Assembly (NCBI GenBank): GCA_963573315.1
Contig: OY752147.1
Location: 124,001 to 188,000, forward strand
Direction of reading: 5' to 3'
From: Entomortierella parvispora
Lineage: Eukaryota > Mortierellomycota > Mortierellomycetes > Mortierellales > Mortierellaceae
Length of the DNA: 64,000 nt
The position numbers were made by a program, and so were the translations under genes. Below, in pieces: positions 28,084 through 39,135 of this stretch. The notes under the pieces were generated by a model. The model saw only the letters and a list, made by a program, of their open reading frames with translations. It made no database searches and was not told the DNA's origin. How positions within the stretch are numbered: the first letter of the stretch is position 1; each line of letters starts with the position of its first letter.

Positions 28084-28987
28084 CGGAGATGATCCAGACA
28101 ATGACAACAGTTTGGCGGGCTAAAGGAGGATCTGTAAACACGCGGAGGCACGGGCAGCGGTTCCTGAAGGGGAGAAGCGGTTAGAGGTTCCAGAGTCCTG
28201 GTCTGAGATGTCCTTGCAAAGGATGTCCTGGGCGGCGTTGTTCCTGTAGTATTGAGAATCCTGCTGGATGGTGGTGTTCCGTGAAGGTCGTCCGAAATTT
28301 GGGGTCAGGAAAGAAAAATTGAGAAGAAAGGAAAGAAAGAGGCGAAAAGGAGCGGATAGTCGCAAATAAATAAAATAATTTTTTTGCGATCCAAACTTGT
28401 AGACTGCTTGTGTGCAAGGATTGGAACATGGAGGGAAAAGGGGGCGCGAGCAAGGAGGAGGAGAGGACGGACGGGCTGGAGTGCAGCTTCCTTGCCTGAA
28501 CCCTCTCTCTCTCTCTCTTTCTCTGTCTTCTCTTTTGCCGCCATCTATCCATCCACCCTTCTTTGGTGGCACATTTCCTTCCCCCACAGTTCCCACTGCC
28601 TGGCACATGGTACAGGGGACGGGAACGCCTTGTCTCCTTGTCTTTGTGCAAAAAATGCAATCACGTAATCCTCTTGAGTAGACCTACATCTGTTAGCATG
28701 GGGTAGGGCAAAGGTGGACCAGGCGCCACGTTGGATGGGTGTCAAGGGCAACCGCAGGACGGCTTGGGTTGCTGCACACCATCCTCATCCACAGAGGGTT
28801 GCCAGATATGAAAACACAGTCACTGCGTTCTTCATCTTTCTCTCTCCTCGCTGCTCTCCTTCTCTCTTCTCTCTTCTCTCTCTCTCTCTCTTTCTCTCTT
28901 CTCTCTGCACCTCAGCTCAGCCCTCATTCAGCTCTTCATTAGGAAAGAAAAAAAAAAAAAGTCTCGTCCCCAGGAGTCATCGTCGCA
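28084..28987. promoter_or_regulatory. Shared divergent promoter region, Rco1-like and SWIB genes
   Basis: This is a 0.9 kb gap between two head-to-head chromatin-associated genes. The half next to the SWIB gene has a dense CTCT/TTCT tract at 28835-28915. No strong TATA box was seen. Some sequence at 28120-28330 could belong to an extra 5' exon of the Rco1-like gene. Confidence 0.45.
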
Positions 28988-30875
28988 ATGCCTTCCAACG
29001 TCAACGTTGATGTGTACCGTGCCAAAGTGGCAGGTAAGGCCCTTCGGTTCGTCTCGTCCTCAGGAAGGTTTGCGAGAAGCAATGGCCTGTTACCTGGAAT
29101 CCAATCTCTTCACGACATCTTCCAGAGGAACAATGGCTGTCCTGGAAATGGAATGTTGGACACAACGACACCCTTCTTTTTTGCTGGCACCGACCTTGCG
29201 ACCAAAGAAGTGCCCAACGACCGCATGAACTTCTTTTTGTGCTTCTCCACAGGAAGGAAACGCGCTGTACCCCCGTCTCGTTTCCCGTCCTCTCGACTCC
29301 CACTTCGCCCTCTTTTATTTTTAAAGTGCAAAACCTTCTGCGAGAACTGACTTTGCTCCTCTCTCTATCTCTCTCTCTTTCTCTCTCTCTTCTGTCCCGC
29401 ATCTTCTTTGGGCATGGATCAATTGGATTGAATGATCAATCGAACCACTGACGTTCACTGTAGAACTGATTTCCCAAGCCGATATCACCACCGTATCAGC
29501 AAAGGGTATCCGGAGAAAGATTGAAACCCTCACCAACTCGAGTCTGGACCATATCAAGCGTGAATTCGACGAGATGGTCATGGAGATCTATGAGAAGATC
29601 ACCGACGACGTGAGTTTTCCTTATTTGAATTGGATGGACAAGAATGAGGGACCCCATAAATGATCGTCGGTGGGATGAAGGACCCCCAGACCCCTTTTGC
29701 TCTTGAGTCTGGAAGCGCAGGGGATGATCATCTCTTCTTCTTTTTGGGTTGTTTGGTCATACATGTACCTTTTAAATTAACCCGACAGCATCCTTTTTTT
29801 TTCTTGTCCTACTGTTTTGACCAACCGATTCCATCTTGACGTGGGATATGTAACCCAGATTGAACGAGCCGTCCTTAACGGGAATGGCATTGAGGCTCAA
29901 CAACAGCAACCTCAATTGAACCAATTGAACCAATTGAACCATGGTCAGCAACAACACTATCAACAACAGACATCAGCTACACCACCTCCACAACAGCGCC
30001 CAACGCAGGTGACCATGCCAGCGCCAATACGGACATCCGCCCCATCATTTGGATTAGCACTTCCACCAACATCCTTTGTCCCACCCAAGATTGAGGTCAA
30101 GGAAGAAAAGCCAGAACCATCCTCCTATCTGTCCAAGAAGGCTGTCAAGGACAAAAAGAGGCCTATCAAGGAAGAATCAGACGATGAATCGGATGCCTCC
30201 ATCTCTTCTGTGGAGGATGAAAGTCCAAGGTCGAAGAAGGCAAGAAAGTCCTCGTCTCCAGACGCAAAAAAGAAGTCGTCTTCAAAAAAATCAAAGTCCA
30301 AGGACAAGGGGGACAAGCCCAAGCGGAAACCAGCCTTGAACCCAGATGGAACACCAAAGACCAATGCGTTCACTCGACCCTTGATCATCAGCAATGACCT
30401 CGCCAACGTCGTAGGAAGTGCAGGAACCGTGGGAGCGTCTGGTCAAATTGAGGTATTTTGATTTTTCCAACATATGGAAACAAACCGTCCCAATGATCTT
30501 GGGGGTGGGAAGAAGCAGATATGATAGCAGTGGATTTTAACACCCCTACCTTTTTGCATCATAGATGTCTCGTCCTGAAGTGGTAAAGCAGATTTGGGTA
30601 TATATCAAAGCCAATAACCTGCAGTCCGAGGGTGGTAAGTTCAGTATACATGTTTTCCTTTCCTTCATGGACCGAGCTCTTAGGTATATTTGGTGCACCC
30701 ATCTAATGAACTTTGTATTCCCTTGTTGTTAGACAAACGTGTGATCAATTGCGATGGCAAATTAAGGAACCTCTTTGGACTGGATCAGGTCAATTGCTTC
30801 TCCATGAACAAGTACCTCAGCGCACACTTGACCAAACCAGAAGTAGCTCCCACGGTAGCACCAACTGTTCAATAG
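28988..30875 (+). CDS. DEK_C/SWIB-domain protein, UAF30-like
   Basis: Five exons: 28988-29033, 29464-29609, 29859-30452, 30565-30634 and 30733-30875, together 332 aa. Exon 2 encodes a DEK C-terminal-like helical domain (about residues 16-65: I-S-Q-A-D-I-T-T-V-S-A-K-G-I-R-R-K-I-E). The middle is Gln/Asn-rich, then an acidic/Ser-Lys-rich linker. The end (about 250-325) is a SWIB/MDM2 domain with R-P-E-V-V-K-Q-I-W-x-Y-I-K-x-N-N-L-Q and a C-D-x-K-L-x-x-L-F-G core. This domain order matches yeast UAF30/Tri1, subunits or relatives of the RNA polymerase I upstream activating factor. The 430-nt first intron is longer than its neighbours. Confidence 0.85.
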
Positions 30876-31321
30876 CTTCTCTGTCGACTTTTCACTTTTC
30901 TTAAATGAATCTTTGCCTGTTGCACCTCGCTCACTGCGACTATGCAAAAAATCTCTGGTCCTACGTCCTGTCCTACTTTTCCCTCGACCCGTCATCGTTT
31001 TAGGTGACTCTGAACCAGGAAGACAAACGAGGAATGTCACAAATCCGTAGGATATAAACAAAGTTCTCTGGCGCAGACACCGACACTCGGCGCTATAGTG
31101 ACCATGGAAGAACGAGCGTCATTTCTTTGCCAATGATATTGCAGAACCGATGCCCTCGCCCTCACCGACCGGGTAAAGATAGAACAGAAGAGTCGAAAAT
31201 CGCTTTTTCTTCAGAACACCATGGGTACTTTAAAAGGTCTCTTGCTTCTTATTTCCTCTTTTATTCCACCAGCCTCCTCCCATTCAACTTGCTGTCAGTC
31301 CCCGATTCACATCAGACCATC

Positions 31322-31933
31322 ATGGAGGCTCTTATTCAGGAAGAAAAGATCATGGATACAACTCTCCATTATCTTGCATTATTTGTAATATTTTTGCGCG
31401 TGGTTCACTTCATTGCTGTACATGCCTTCCTTTGCTTCACTGTATACTACACCTTGAAGAGACTTGGCCTCTTGTCATCCTACACGACCCTGGTTATCCT
31501 GTCAGTCATTGTCTGGATAAGCTATCCGCACTTCTTGGAACACTCGTATCATACATTTCAGTCCCTGTATTCCGCTCAAGACGACGCCATCAAGTGTGTC
31601 GATCTTCTCCGCGAAGAGATCTCCAAGGATCTCACCCATACAGACTACCTGTGCAAGCATGGATCGTGCACCGCTGCTCTAAGATTTGATCGTCCGGAAT
31701 ATCTTGACCGCGCCTCGGCAGCAATACTGATGGATACGTGGGCACGCTACGTGGGTGCATCTTTCTTTGTGGGAACCATGCGCTTCGGGTCTTTGACTGG
31801 TACTGACACCTCGGCAGGTTCATATGCTAGCCTGCATTGCACAAACAGTTGGGGAGGAATCGCACGGTCGATCGCAACACGCCAACTTGGCTATAACACA
31901 ATTAGCCTTGGCAGCGAGGTGCTTGAAAAATAG
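31322..31933 (+). CDS. Small membrane protein of unknown function
   Basis: Single-exon 203-aa frame from the ATG at 31322. The start was chosen because a TTTAAAAGG box near 31228 and a CT-rich stretch lie just upstream, although the frame stays open further up. Two hydrophobic segments are visible at about residues 16-40 (L-A-L-F-V-I-F-L...F-L-C-F-T-V-Y-Y) and 47-65 (L-V-I-L-S-V-I-V-W-I), followed by a hydrophilic domain with several Cys residues. I recognise no family. An AATAAA lies about 25 bases after the stop. Confidence 0.5.
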   Translation: MEALIQEEKIMDTTLHYLALFVIFLRVVHFIAVHAFLCFTVYYTLKRLGLLSSYTTLVILSVIVWISYPHFLEHSYHTFQSLYSAQDDAIKCVDLLREEISKDLTHTDYLCKHGSCTAALRFDRPEYLDRASAAILMDTWARYVGASFFVGTMRFGSLTGTDTSAGSYASLHCTNSWGGIARSIATRQLGYNTISLGSEVLEK

Positions 31934-32214
31934 GAGCCACGTCTTTACCAAATAAAAGGTTCATTTTGAGAACTATTCTGAAGATTCATGCTCCTTCTTC
32001 TTACCTCATTGCTCTCGATATCGTTCCTTCCTCCTTGGCAGCATCCTCCTCACCGTGTTCTTGAAGCTTGTTGCTGACTCGTCTCGATCTCGACTGATTT
32101 GGTGGCGTAGATAATCACGTGCGTAGTGATCACGTGACTCATCGAACGATTGGTTAATCAACAACCCGGAAATTAACCTCTCAACAAGTTCATCCAATAG
32201 GATGTTCTCGATCC

Positions 32215-32295
32215 GTCAACATGGCCGAGCGGTTAAGGCGTGAGACTAGAAATCTCATGGGTTCTCCCGCGCAGGTTCAAATCCTGCTGTTGACG
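32215..32295 (+). tRNA. tRNA-Ser (AGA)
   Basis: An 81-base cloverleaf with a 7-bp acceptor stem (GTCAACA with TGTTGAC), an A box beginning TGGCCGAGCGG, anticodon loop CTAGAAA reading AGA, a variable arm as in serine tRNAs, and a B box GGTTCAAATCC. There is no encoded CCA and no intron, and a T-run follows. The sequence looks identical to the minus-strand copy at 36612-36692. Confidence 0.95.
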
Positions 32296-32652
32296 CCATC
32301 TTTTTTGCACTTTTCTTCTCGAAGAAGAGTCGAGGTTCTCGAACTTTTGCGAGGAATCTATCCGTCGAGCCCACGATCTTTTACCGGCCGTCAAGAAACA
32401 CTTTTTTGGATGGATTTTCTAGCAGTCGACTTTCGCTTCCTTTTCTTATCCAACGACTCACCTTGGCTCCATGAACCTGCGCTTTGCAATTGCTCAAGGT
32501 TTGTGCAACAAATTGCCTTTGTTCTAAAATCCGATTTCTATCAAAGGGAAGCTGAAGACGGCAATAAAACATCTTCAAGTGATTCAGTTGTCGTAAGAGT
32601 ACATTCAGTTTTATTGTAGGATGATGCAAAGATGGTGACGAGTACAAAGGGT

Positions 32653-33447
32653 TTAGTTTGTGAGTGTGATTCTTTGGCCAAAATGACTCTTTCCACCGGT
32701 CTTGATAACCTGTTCAAAGATCCATTCCCCTACGTCTTGTCGGCCAACAGTGTATCCCACTGCTGGGTCCTCCTCAGTGCCAACCCGTAGTTTCTTCCAT
32801 CCCTTGCCTTTCTTGACGTTCTGGTCCCCTGCAAGAAGACTTGGTCGGACAATCACTGATCCTCGGAAAACTCCGGTCGAGGATGAGTTCTCAGTAACAA
32901 TCTTCTCCATCTCCTTCTTGTCTTTGTGAGGATCTGCCAAGATGACATGATAGAGGAATCGGAACCAGAATGGTACATCCTCCTTGATATCCGAGATTCC
33001 TGTGGTCGAGATCACCGTGATCGAGGGCTTGTCCTGAGCGTGGATCTCTGTCAATGCTTGAACAAGGTTCCTCGTCGCCTGTGCACAGATCTCTGGGTTG
33101 TCAATCGTCACAGGCTTGCTAATCGACTTGTTGAGGATGGGAGTGCCACCGACACCGGAGAGAATCTGAGAAGCGACCTGAACATTGCTGGTCCCAATGG
33201 TGTTCTTGGTCAGGACTGCCTTGATGGTTGAAACATCGGCAATATCGCCCTTCACAATGGTCAATTGATTGTCGAGGACAGCTTGACTGATGCCCTGTGC
33301 CAGGAGCATGTCGGTGAGCTTGGAGGGAGTGCGGGCAAGAGCTGTGGCGCGGTATCCTGCACTGAGGGTGTGAACAAGACAAGCGTTGGTGCAGCCACCA
33401 GTAGCACCGAAAAAGGCGATGAATTGAGAGTTGGTAGACGAAGTCAT
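32653..33447 (-). CDS. Atypical SDR-like NAD(P)-binding protein, copy 1
   Basis: Intronless, 264 aa. The Rossmann signature F-F-G-A-T-G-G-C-T-N-A (about residues 12-22) replaces the usual G-x-x-G-x-x-G. An Arg in A-L-A-R-T-P-S-K-L (about 35-43) is placed to bind the NADP phosphate, and K-G-D-I-A-D marks the adenine-binding loop. This pattern fits the NAD(P)H-binding/NmrA-like atypical SDR group; the substrate is unknown. TATAAG lies at 33562-33567 (minus strand). It is nearly identical to copy 5 (46416-47213), and the similarity extends through the promoter to about 33730. The complementary strand is also open for about 100 codons, which I treat as a shadow. Confidence 0.8.
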   Translation of the reverse strand: MTSSTNSQFIAFFGATGGCTNACLVHTLSAGYRATALARTPSKLTDMLLAQGISQAVLDNQLTIVKGDIADVSTIKAVLTKNTIGTSNVQVASQILSGVGGTPILNKSISKPVTIDNPEICAQATRNLVQALTEIHAQDKPSITVISTTGISDIKEDVPFWFRFLYHVILADPHKDKKEMEKIVTENSSSTGVFRGSVIVRPSLLAGDQNVKKGKGWKKLRVGTEEDPAVGYTVGRQDVGEWIFEQVIKTGGKSHFGQRITLTN

Positions 33448-33561
33448 ATTTTATGAAGGGTGTGAAGGGAAGTTGTTGAGTAACTGTTGTTGCTGTTGTT
33501 GCTGTTGCTGTTCGTGTTGATGTCGAGATTGATGAGGGGATCAAGTGCCAAAGCAATGGTT

Positions 33562-33567
33562 CTTATA
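33562..33567 (-). promoter_or_regulatory. TATA-like box of SDR copy 1
   Basis: TATAAG on the minus strand, about 115 bases before the ATG. The same box and surroundings precede copy 5. Confidence 0.55.
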
Positions 33568-34176
33568 CACTTCCTCGCCCTCTGAAAGTCTTGGAGACTA
33601 CAAGCGTGGGCGTTCGGAGGAAGAGATTTCCCCTTTACCAAGACACGATCGAACGCGCTCTGACGCGTCTCGCGCCAAGCAATGACGCTTAAAAATCCGC
33701 TAGGATCCACAAATGTCCATTTCTACCAACAGAGCAAGAGCCAAGCCCTTGCTCGTGAAAAAAAAAAAAAAAAAAATGCGGCCAAGACTTGGTTGCACAC
33801 GGCAAATCTTAATGCCCGTTACCTGTCAGGACAACTGCAGGGTACTTTGCCAGGGGACTTTTTTTTGTCTTTTGTGGTGCCTTTTGGATCGGGCGTTTCG
33901 TTAGACTGGCTTTATCCGCCTTGCTCTCCTTTCTCGTCCTGTTATCTCCTCTGAGGTCTACGCAGCTGCACGCTTGGACAGGCTGAAAAAGGGACCCTGC
34001 TCAACGGGAAGACTCTCCACACCCGCCCGCCCGTTCAGATTCCCAATTGGAAAAAACAAGAGCAAACGAAAGGGAGTGTCAAGTGTTTTTTTTTATCAAG
34101 ACGGAGAGGTTATGGAGGGTATGCAAATGTGGTATGGTAAGCAAAGAAATAAAAGCAACGACGGGTCAATTGGTGA

Positions 34177-34968
34177 TCAGTTGGTAAGAGTGATTCTCTG
34201 ACCAAAGTAACTCTCGCCACCAGTCTTGATGACCTCTTCAAAGATCCACTCGCCCACGTCTTGTTGTCCAGCAGAGTATCCCACTGCAGGGTTCTCCTCC
34301 GTACCAACTCGCAACTTCTTCCGTCCTTGACCGGTTTTGATGTTTTGATCGCCAGAAAGGAGACTGGGTCGGACAATGACGGCACCGCGGAAAACGCCCT
34401 TTGGGGATGTATTCTCAGTAGCTATTCTCTCCATCTCCTTCTTGTATTTGTGGGGATCAGCCAGGACCACATGGTGCAAGAACCGCAACATGAATGGAAC
34501 ATCCCCCTTGACGTCCGAGATTCCCGTGGTCGAGACCACTGTGATTGAGGGCTTATCTGGAAAGCCAATCTCATTCAAAGCTTGAACAATATTCCGGGTC
34601 GCCTGGGCACAGATCTCAGGATTGTCAATCGTCACGGGCTTGGTGAGAGACTTGTTCATGATGGGGGCACTACCGATGCCCGAAATGATCTGATGGGCGA
34701 GCTCAATATGTTTTGTACGAATGGTATTGTTGGTCAAGACGTCCTTGATGGCGGTCATGTCGGTAGTATCTCCCTTAACAATAAGCAATTGGTCATCGAG
34801 GACGGTTTGACTGACGCCCTGAGCAAAGAGCATCTGTGTCAGTTTGACGGGATCCCGCGCTAGAGCGGTGGCATGGAGTCCAGCATTGAGGGTATGAGCC
34901 AGGCAGGCATTGGTGCAACCGCCTGTCGCGCCAAAGAAGGCGATGAATGGGGTCGCTGAAATGGTCAT
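34177..34968 (-). CDS. Atypical SDR-like NAD(P)-binding protein, copy 2
   Basis: Intronless, 263 aa, in tandem with copy 1 and about 730 bases upstream of it. The same landmarks are present: F-F-G-A-T-G-G-C-T-N-A, A-L-A-R-D-P-V-K-L, K-G-D-T-T-D and a conserved C terminus with H/Y-F-G-Q-R-I-T-L-T-N. It is the most diverged intact member (for example T-D-M-T-A-I-K-D in place of A-D-V-S-T-I-K-A). A CTATAAAG box sits at 35055-35062 on the minus strand. Function is as for copy 1, with unknown substrate. Confidence 0.8.
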   Translation of the reverse strand: MTISATPFIAFFGATGGCTNACLAHTLNAGLHATALARDPVKLTQMLFAQGVSQTVLDDQLLIVKGDTTDMTAIKDVLTNNTIRTKHIELAHQIISGIGSAPIMNKSLTKPVTIDNPEICAQATRNIVQALNEIGFPDKPSITVVSTTGISDVKGDVPFMLRFLHHVVLADPHKYKKEMERIATENTSPKGVFRGAVIVRPSLLSGDQNIKTGQGRKKLRVGTEENPAVGYSAGQQDVGEWIFEEVIKTGGESYFGQRITLTN

Positions 34969-35054
34969 TTTTCTGTGAGGTTATTGGGAGAGGAAGGTGT
35001 TTGAGGGTAGGAGACTGAGTGAGAGAAGAGGAAGAGAGAGAAAGGACAGCTTGC

Positions 35055-35062
35055 CTTTATAG
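35055..35062 (-). promoter_or_regulatory. TATA box of SDR copy 2
   Basis: CTATAAAG on the minus strand, about 90 bases upstream of the ATG. Confidence 0.6.
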
Positions 35063-35481
35063 TCTACCATGATGACATTCTTGTGGTCCGTGAGCCCTGC
35101 TTTCCCGGCCACCGATCAAAAAAAAACTTTCAGGTTTGTTTGTTTCCTTGTTCTTGTGGGGCTCGCTGCTGCCAACGGATGGTTTGTTCTGCTTGCGCCA
35201 CACTAACCCAACCCACTGACTGCACCAAGACAAAAAAAGCTCCTAGCTAGGACTGAGGTCAGATGTGTCTAGTTCTGACTTGAGAACACGGCTGTCATCA
35301 CACCGTCGACCTTGGTACACAACGCGTGCTTTGACCCTGATGCATAGCGTCCTCTTTGAGACTTTCATCCCGCCTATCCTTGCAATTTGTCCTTGAACGC
35401 TCCCAGACGAACTACAGCCACAAACATGACGCCTTGTCCGAGTCAATCCTAACAAAGAATTGATGGTCAAGCTTCGTCATG

Positions 35482-35752
35482 TCCTCTCGTCCCCTCCCTC
35501 CTTCATCTTTGGCCCTTTGAGCTCGTAACCTCCCGTCACCGCTTGGATCTTGGCCACATCGGCAATATCGCCCTGGACAGTTGTCAACTGCGAAACGAGG
35601 ATGGTTTGGCTCAGACCCTGACCGAGAACCAGGCGGCGAGTTTGGCAGGAGTTCGGGCGAGAGCGGTGGCATGAAAACCAGTGAGGAGAGTGTGGGTTAG
35701 ACAGGCGTTGGTGCAGCCGCCAGTGGCTCTAAAGAAAGCGAATTTGTCGTTC
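35482..35752 (-). pseudogene. Broken third SDR copy (N-terminal fragment)
   Basis: On the minus strand the sequence encodes F-A-F-F-R-A-T-G-G-C-T-N-A-C-L and A-L-A-R-T-P-A-K-L-A, then shifts frame and continues with Q-G-L-S-Q-T-I-L and V-Q-G-D-I-A-D-V. No start ATG is present, the first Gly of the nucleotide-binding loop is Arg, and similarity stops at about one third of the family length. A TATAAAAC box remains at about 35788-35795. This is a decayed tandem duplicate. Confidence 0.8.
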
Positions 35753-36611
35753 TTCTAGCTTGTTGATGATGTGGGACAGGCGTTCGCGTTTTATAATGAA
35801 TGGTGTTGCGAGCTGAGAGAACAGGGCAAAAGATGGGCCGTTGGAAATGAAAGAGGGGTTTGGCTTCAAAGTGATTGCCTTTTACAAGATCTTCTGGCTG
35901 CCACTCCTCATCTTTGAAGTATTGGATAAACGTAGCACAACTCTCTGAAACGCGTCCGGGCCAAACGTGAACAGGTGGGGTTGATGAAAACCTTTTCTTT
36001 TGTCCGGGAATGAATGCGTCTTTTGGCGTCTGGACCGTCTCGACCCTTTTTTGGACCCCGGAGCAACAATTGCACACCCAAGATCGCCTGAAATCCGGGT
36101 GTTAGACGAGACTGCGGACAACGCGGGGCGTCTCTTGTTGACAGTCATGGAAGCAAGGAGAAATCACACATGGACATTCTTATTTTCTGGTTGTCGTCAA
36201 CTTCTTGTAGTGTAATAAACATCGATTCACCTGCGGCTAATTGTCAACTGTTTATCGTGTCATTGGAGTTGGGATAACATCCGGCTGCCTGTGCCTTGTA
36301 GCCTTGTTGCCAAGAGATCGCACACACACATTCGCTGCCCAAAAGAAAGGAAAGAAACAAACAACAAGGTCCCGATATCGGTGGCTAAGAAATAGGCTGG
36401 TCGGTGGATAGGAAAAGAGAAGTCGGTGGATAGGAGAAGAAAAGTCGGTGGTTAAAGAATGGCATGGTCGACGGATAAGCGACTTAAAAAGGAAAGTCCC
36501 CCATGGTCGGCGGAAAACTAACCACCGACCGGGGTCGACGGTTAGATCTCTCGGGCGGATAGATCTCTCGCGACTCCTTGGAGCTGGAAGCAAAAAGGCA
36601 AAAAGGTGTCG

Positions 36612-36692
36612 CGTCAACAGCAGGATTTGAACCTGCGCGGGAGAACCCATGAGATTTCTAGTCTCACGCCTTAACCGCTCGGCCATGTTGAC
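36612..36692 (-). tRNA. tRNA-Ser (AGA), inverted second copy
   Basis: The reverse complement folds exactly as the tRNA at 32215-32295, with the same acceptor stem, AGA anticodon and B box. Flanking sequence differs from the first copy. Confidence 0.95.
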
Positions 36693-36919
36693 TGAAGGCA
36701 CCGTCAAGAGCAGCCATTACTGGTCAGAACTCGATATACTACTCCAAGTTCCGAGTCCTCTTTGAATACATTTCATGATCCGTCAATCACGTGACATTCG
36801 CGTGATACGAATTAAACCCTTAACTGATATCACTGACCAGGCTTCAGATCCTCGGGCACAGATCCCGCAATTGCATGCACCTCTCGCGCCATATCCATGT
36901 TATCCAGTGCAGATGGGCA

Positions 36920-36923
<4 letters not shown>

Positions 36924-36991
<68 letters not shown>
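36924..36991. repeat. (GA)n dinucleotide microsatellite
   Basis: About 34 uninterrupted GA units. The open frame crossing it gives an Arg-Glu repeat and is not a gene. Confidence 0.97.
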
Positions 36992-36995
<4 letters not shown>

Positions 36996-37141
36996 TTTTC
37001 AGATATTCATCAAGAAAATCGATGTCAAAACGCGCAAACGAAACAAGAAGTTGATATTTGAGCAGGTTCGTCTCTTCACACAAAAGGAAATTTGCTCGTT
37101 ACGAAACGAGAAAAACGTGCATAGGGGGCTATCATCGTTAT

Positions 37142-38960
37142 TCAGTAAATGTCCCATAGGCTGATCCTATTCTCTTTCCCACCGGCAGCTATCCAATGAC
37201 GTCGGAACCATCTCTCTTGACTGGCGAGCAATTCTTCTCTGTCACTGTCATCGTCGCTATTGCAATCGCTGTCGCTCTCGTCATCTTCCTCCCCGCTCAA
37301 GTCATCCTCCTCCCCGCTCAAGTCATCCTCCTCCCCTCTTGCTTTATCCTGACCATTCTCCTCCAGGGCTTTTTCTTGTACATTGTTTGTGTTCGTAGAT
37401 GGTGTACTTGCTGTTTCTTGGTTGGGTTCATCCTGAATGATACGGGCTAGCGCCAGTCCTTTCAAGTCCTCTCGGTGATATTTGAGAACCGCCAGCGGTT
37501 TGAGTGACTTGAAAGCAAAGACGCGAATCTTGCCATCCCATCCTGCGACGACAACAATCTTGCCATCACTCCGAATCCTTAAAGATCCCCGAGCTCCCGA
37601 GCTCTTTAGAGATATTTGAAGCGTTTCAGGGACTCCGGGCAGGGCGTTTGAGAGCGTGTACTTGATTAGGGTATTGTCTGCTCCACACGATGCACCATAC
37701 AAAAGGTCCTCAGAAATATCCAGCGAGAGTACTTTTCCGCGCGAGAAAATAAAATTGAAAAGATCGAATTAACATCTTTCCCAAAGTTCCATTGCTGGCT
37801 CAAGATACCATCTTCAGAGGCAGTAGTGGCTGCTTACCTGGCTCTTTGTGCAATTGAATATTCCAGACGACCTCCATTTTACGTTTTGATTTCCCGCTTG
37901 GATCCTGCGCTAAGATGCTGCCTTCCTCTTCTCGGAAAAGAGTGACCGTACCACACTCGTAGCCTGCCAGAATGTGGAGTTGTTGTGGCTGTTGCGATGA
38001 TCCTATCTTCTCGTCGATTTCCGTTTCTTTTTCTTGTTCTGATAGCTCCTGCTGAGTTCTGAAAGTTTGAATGGCCATCACGGCACTCTGGCCGGATCTC
38101 GAATTTGTTGATCCTGCTGCTCCCCCTGAAGGTGGTCGACCAATGGCGGCAAATGTTCTCTCTGGTTTTACAAGATCATACACGTCAATCTTGGAGACGT
38201 CTGTTGTTGAAGGTACGGCAATGTAGAGATGTTGATAGGCCGCAGATATTGTATCAGTTGTTGATGATGCCTTGCCATCGTTCCCTGTTCCTGCTGCCGC
38301 TGTTGTGGATGTTGACGAATCAGGTGTAGCTGACGAGGAGTGCTGTGTCTCGATGACCAAGACAGACATGGCGCAAAAGTTGAGTGCGTTTACTGGAAGA
38401 GAATACACAAGTTCTGGGGTCCAGGAGGCATCACCCTCTTTTTCCGTCCTTGAGGCGTGATCAGTTCGACTTTTTGACCTTTGGTTCTTTTCTAGGATCG
38501 TCCGAATGTCCCAAATATGGATCGCATGGTCTCTTCCATGGCTTAATAAGAACCCTGTCTCGTTCATCCTTGTCCTTGAAGAGGTTGCACCTTGTCTCTT
38601 TCCTCGATGTTTCCTCGAGTCACGCACATCGTGGTCCAAATCACGGTGCTTGGAAGAATAAGTCACTGCTTTCAAGGCAAGAACCGACGCAGAAGGGTGA
38701 GCATGCCATTTGAAGATCTGTCGTCGTTTCCAGAGGTCCCAGATATAGATCCATCCATCATCGTCACCCGTGGCTAGCAACGCGTTGGAGTTGAAAAATT
38801 CAAGCGAATTAACTGGTGCATCATGTCCTCGAAAGATGAATGCTGGTGGCGGGGGTGGAGGTGGAGCTGTAGCTGCCGCAGCCGTTACTGTTGATTCGGA
38901 CGTGGGTGAACGTCGGACTGATTTGTTGGACATGACAGGAAGAAAGAGTTCCGCATTCAT
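37142..38960 (-). CDS. ASA1: WD40 protein resembling ASTRA-associated protein 1
   Basis: Two exons, 37838-38960 and 37142-37731, give 570 aa. The first WD repeat is clear (F-R-G-H-D-A-P-V-N-S-L-E-F then A-T-G-D-D-D-G-W-I-Y-I-W-D-L), the second has G-R-D-H-A-I-H-I-W-D-I, and the C terminus has A-A-G-G-K-E-N-R-I-S-L-W-D-I-Y. The order, an N-terminal proline run before repeat one, low-complexity inserts and a final repeat near the end, matches Asa1/GNB1L-type proteins. In fungi these associate with the ASTRA complex and help PIKK kinases mature. The acidic S-G-E-E-D-D insert near residue 510 is repeated twice. Assignment to ASA1 rather than another WD40 protein is probable, not certain. Confidence 0.75.
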
Positions 38961-39135
38961 TTGTACGCCATGAGCAATTATGAAACCTCAATGCACAGCA
39001 GAGTCAAGCCACAGAGCACAAGCCAAATTTTTCTTAGTTTTCGTTCTTTTATTACAGGACTTCAGAACATACTATCTTGCTGTTGTTTAAACCAGAGGCC
39101 GAGTCCTGGAACAAAGTTCACGGGGATATCCAAGC

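Noticed and set aside
32926-33231. Antisense open frames opposite all SDR copies (also 41689-42141 and 46422-46937)
   Set aside because: They mirror the strongly biased codons of the SDR genes; conservation follows from the sense protein.
36924-36991. Possible CRISPR-like or satellite array
   Set aside because: It is a plain GA dinucleotide run; no spacer-repeat structure occurs anywhere in this eukaryotic window.
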